DNA of 6,981 nt. It comes from Actinomycetota bacterium. GTDB lineage: Bacteria > Actinomycetota > Actinomycetes > Nanopelagicales > Nanopelagicaceae. The notes beneath the pieces were generated by a model. It had not been told where the DNA came from and did no database searches. It worked only from the letters and a program-made list of their open reading frames with translations. Position numbers and translations under genes: made by a program. The DNA lies in assembly GCA_009705165.1 (NCBI GenBank), contig WLCU01000050.1, forward strand, positions 1 to 6,981, in the 5' to 3' direction. Shown here piece after piece: positions 6,810-6,981 of the stretch. The number at the start of each line of letters is the position of its first letter. The first letter of the stretch is position 1.

Positions 6810-6981
6810 TTAAGAGTTAAATTGGCTTTGCGTACGTTCAAGTCCCTCGGAAATTAAAGATTCAACAACATCTGCCCCGCGCACAATAAATTCACCTAAA
6901 TCTTTTTGTTCTACCTTTGAAAATGCTTTTAAAACAAAATCAGCTGGATCTTGTTCACCCATAGGGCGTCCGATTCCAAGG
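6810..6981 (-). CDS. pth: Peptidyl-tRNA hydrolase, C-terminal part (5' end outside window)
   Basis: Pth cleaves the ester bond of peptidyl-tRNA released by stalled ribosomes, recycling tRNA in the cytoplasm; it is usually essential. Only the last 56 codons and the TAA stop (6812-6810) are visible. The fragment opens with LGIGRP, the conserved strand of bacterial Pth (E. coli LRIGIGHP), then QDPADFVLKAFS, typical of actinobacterial Pth, and ends in a helix VVESLISEGLERTQSQFNS equivalent to the usual C-terminal 'A...G...A.N.F' helix. The catalytic Asn, His and Asp of the family lie in the missing N-terminal part, so activity cannot be judged here. The stop codon is two bases from the ppc stop on the other strand. 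Confidence 0.92.
   Translation of the reverse strand, partial: LGIGRPMGEQDPADFVLKAFSKVEQKDLGEFIVRGADVVESLISEGLERTQSQFNS

Overview
The window holds two complete genes, two genes cut by the window edges, and one real intergenic region. The proteins look actinobacterial: the Mfd and phosphoenolpyruvate carboxylase (PEPC) sequences match actinobacterial forms in their conserved stretches, and the pth / mfd / lipoprotein neighbourhood is typical of that phylum. The DNA is only moderately GC-rich (mid-40s percent by eye from a few lines, not computed), with many A/T-ending codons and almost no spacer: only 110 + 2 noncoding bases in 6981. Together this suggests a streamlined, low-GC actinobacterium such as the freshwater acI / Nanopelagicales lineage. 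The taxon is an inference.

Layout: (1) 1-506, minus strand: the N-terminal part of a secreted lipoprotein with a SurA-like N-terminal domain; its 3' end lies outside the window. (2) 506-3976, minus strand: mfd, the transcription-repair coupling factor, full length. Its stop codon shares one base with the GTG start of the lipoprotein gene, so the two are probably co-transcribed and translationally coupled. (3) 3977-4086: a 110-bp divergent intergenic region between mfd and ppc. It contains a GC-rich hairpin, two ribosome binding sites, a second small hairpin, possible overlapping -10 boxes, and an 8-nt element exactly complementary to the mfd Shine-Dalgarno sequence. (4) 4087-6807, plus strand: ppc, PEP carboxylase, full length with catalytic and aspartate-inhibition residues intact. 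(5) 6810-6981, minus strand: the last 56 codons of pth, peptidyl-tRNA hydrolase, convergent with ppc and separated from it by 2 bp.

The genes are housekeeping: Mfd clears stalled RNA polymerase and recruits excision repair, Pth recycles peptidyl-tRNA, PEPC refills oxaloacetate, and the lipoprotein probably acts on exported proteins or the envelope. They do not form one pathway. I see no mobile element, CRISPR array, RNA gene, toxin or defence system, and nothing that amounts to a new multi-gene system. The most interesting signal is the possible cis-regulatory leader of mfd.
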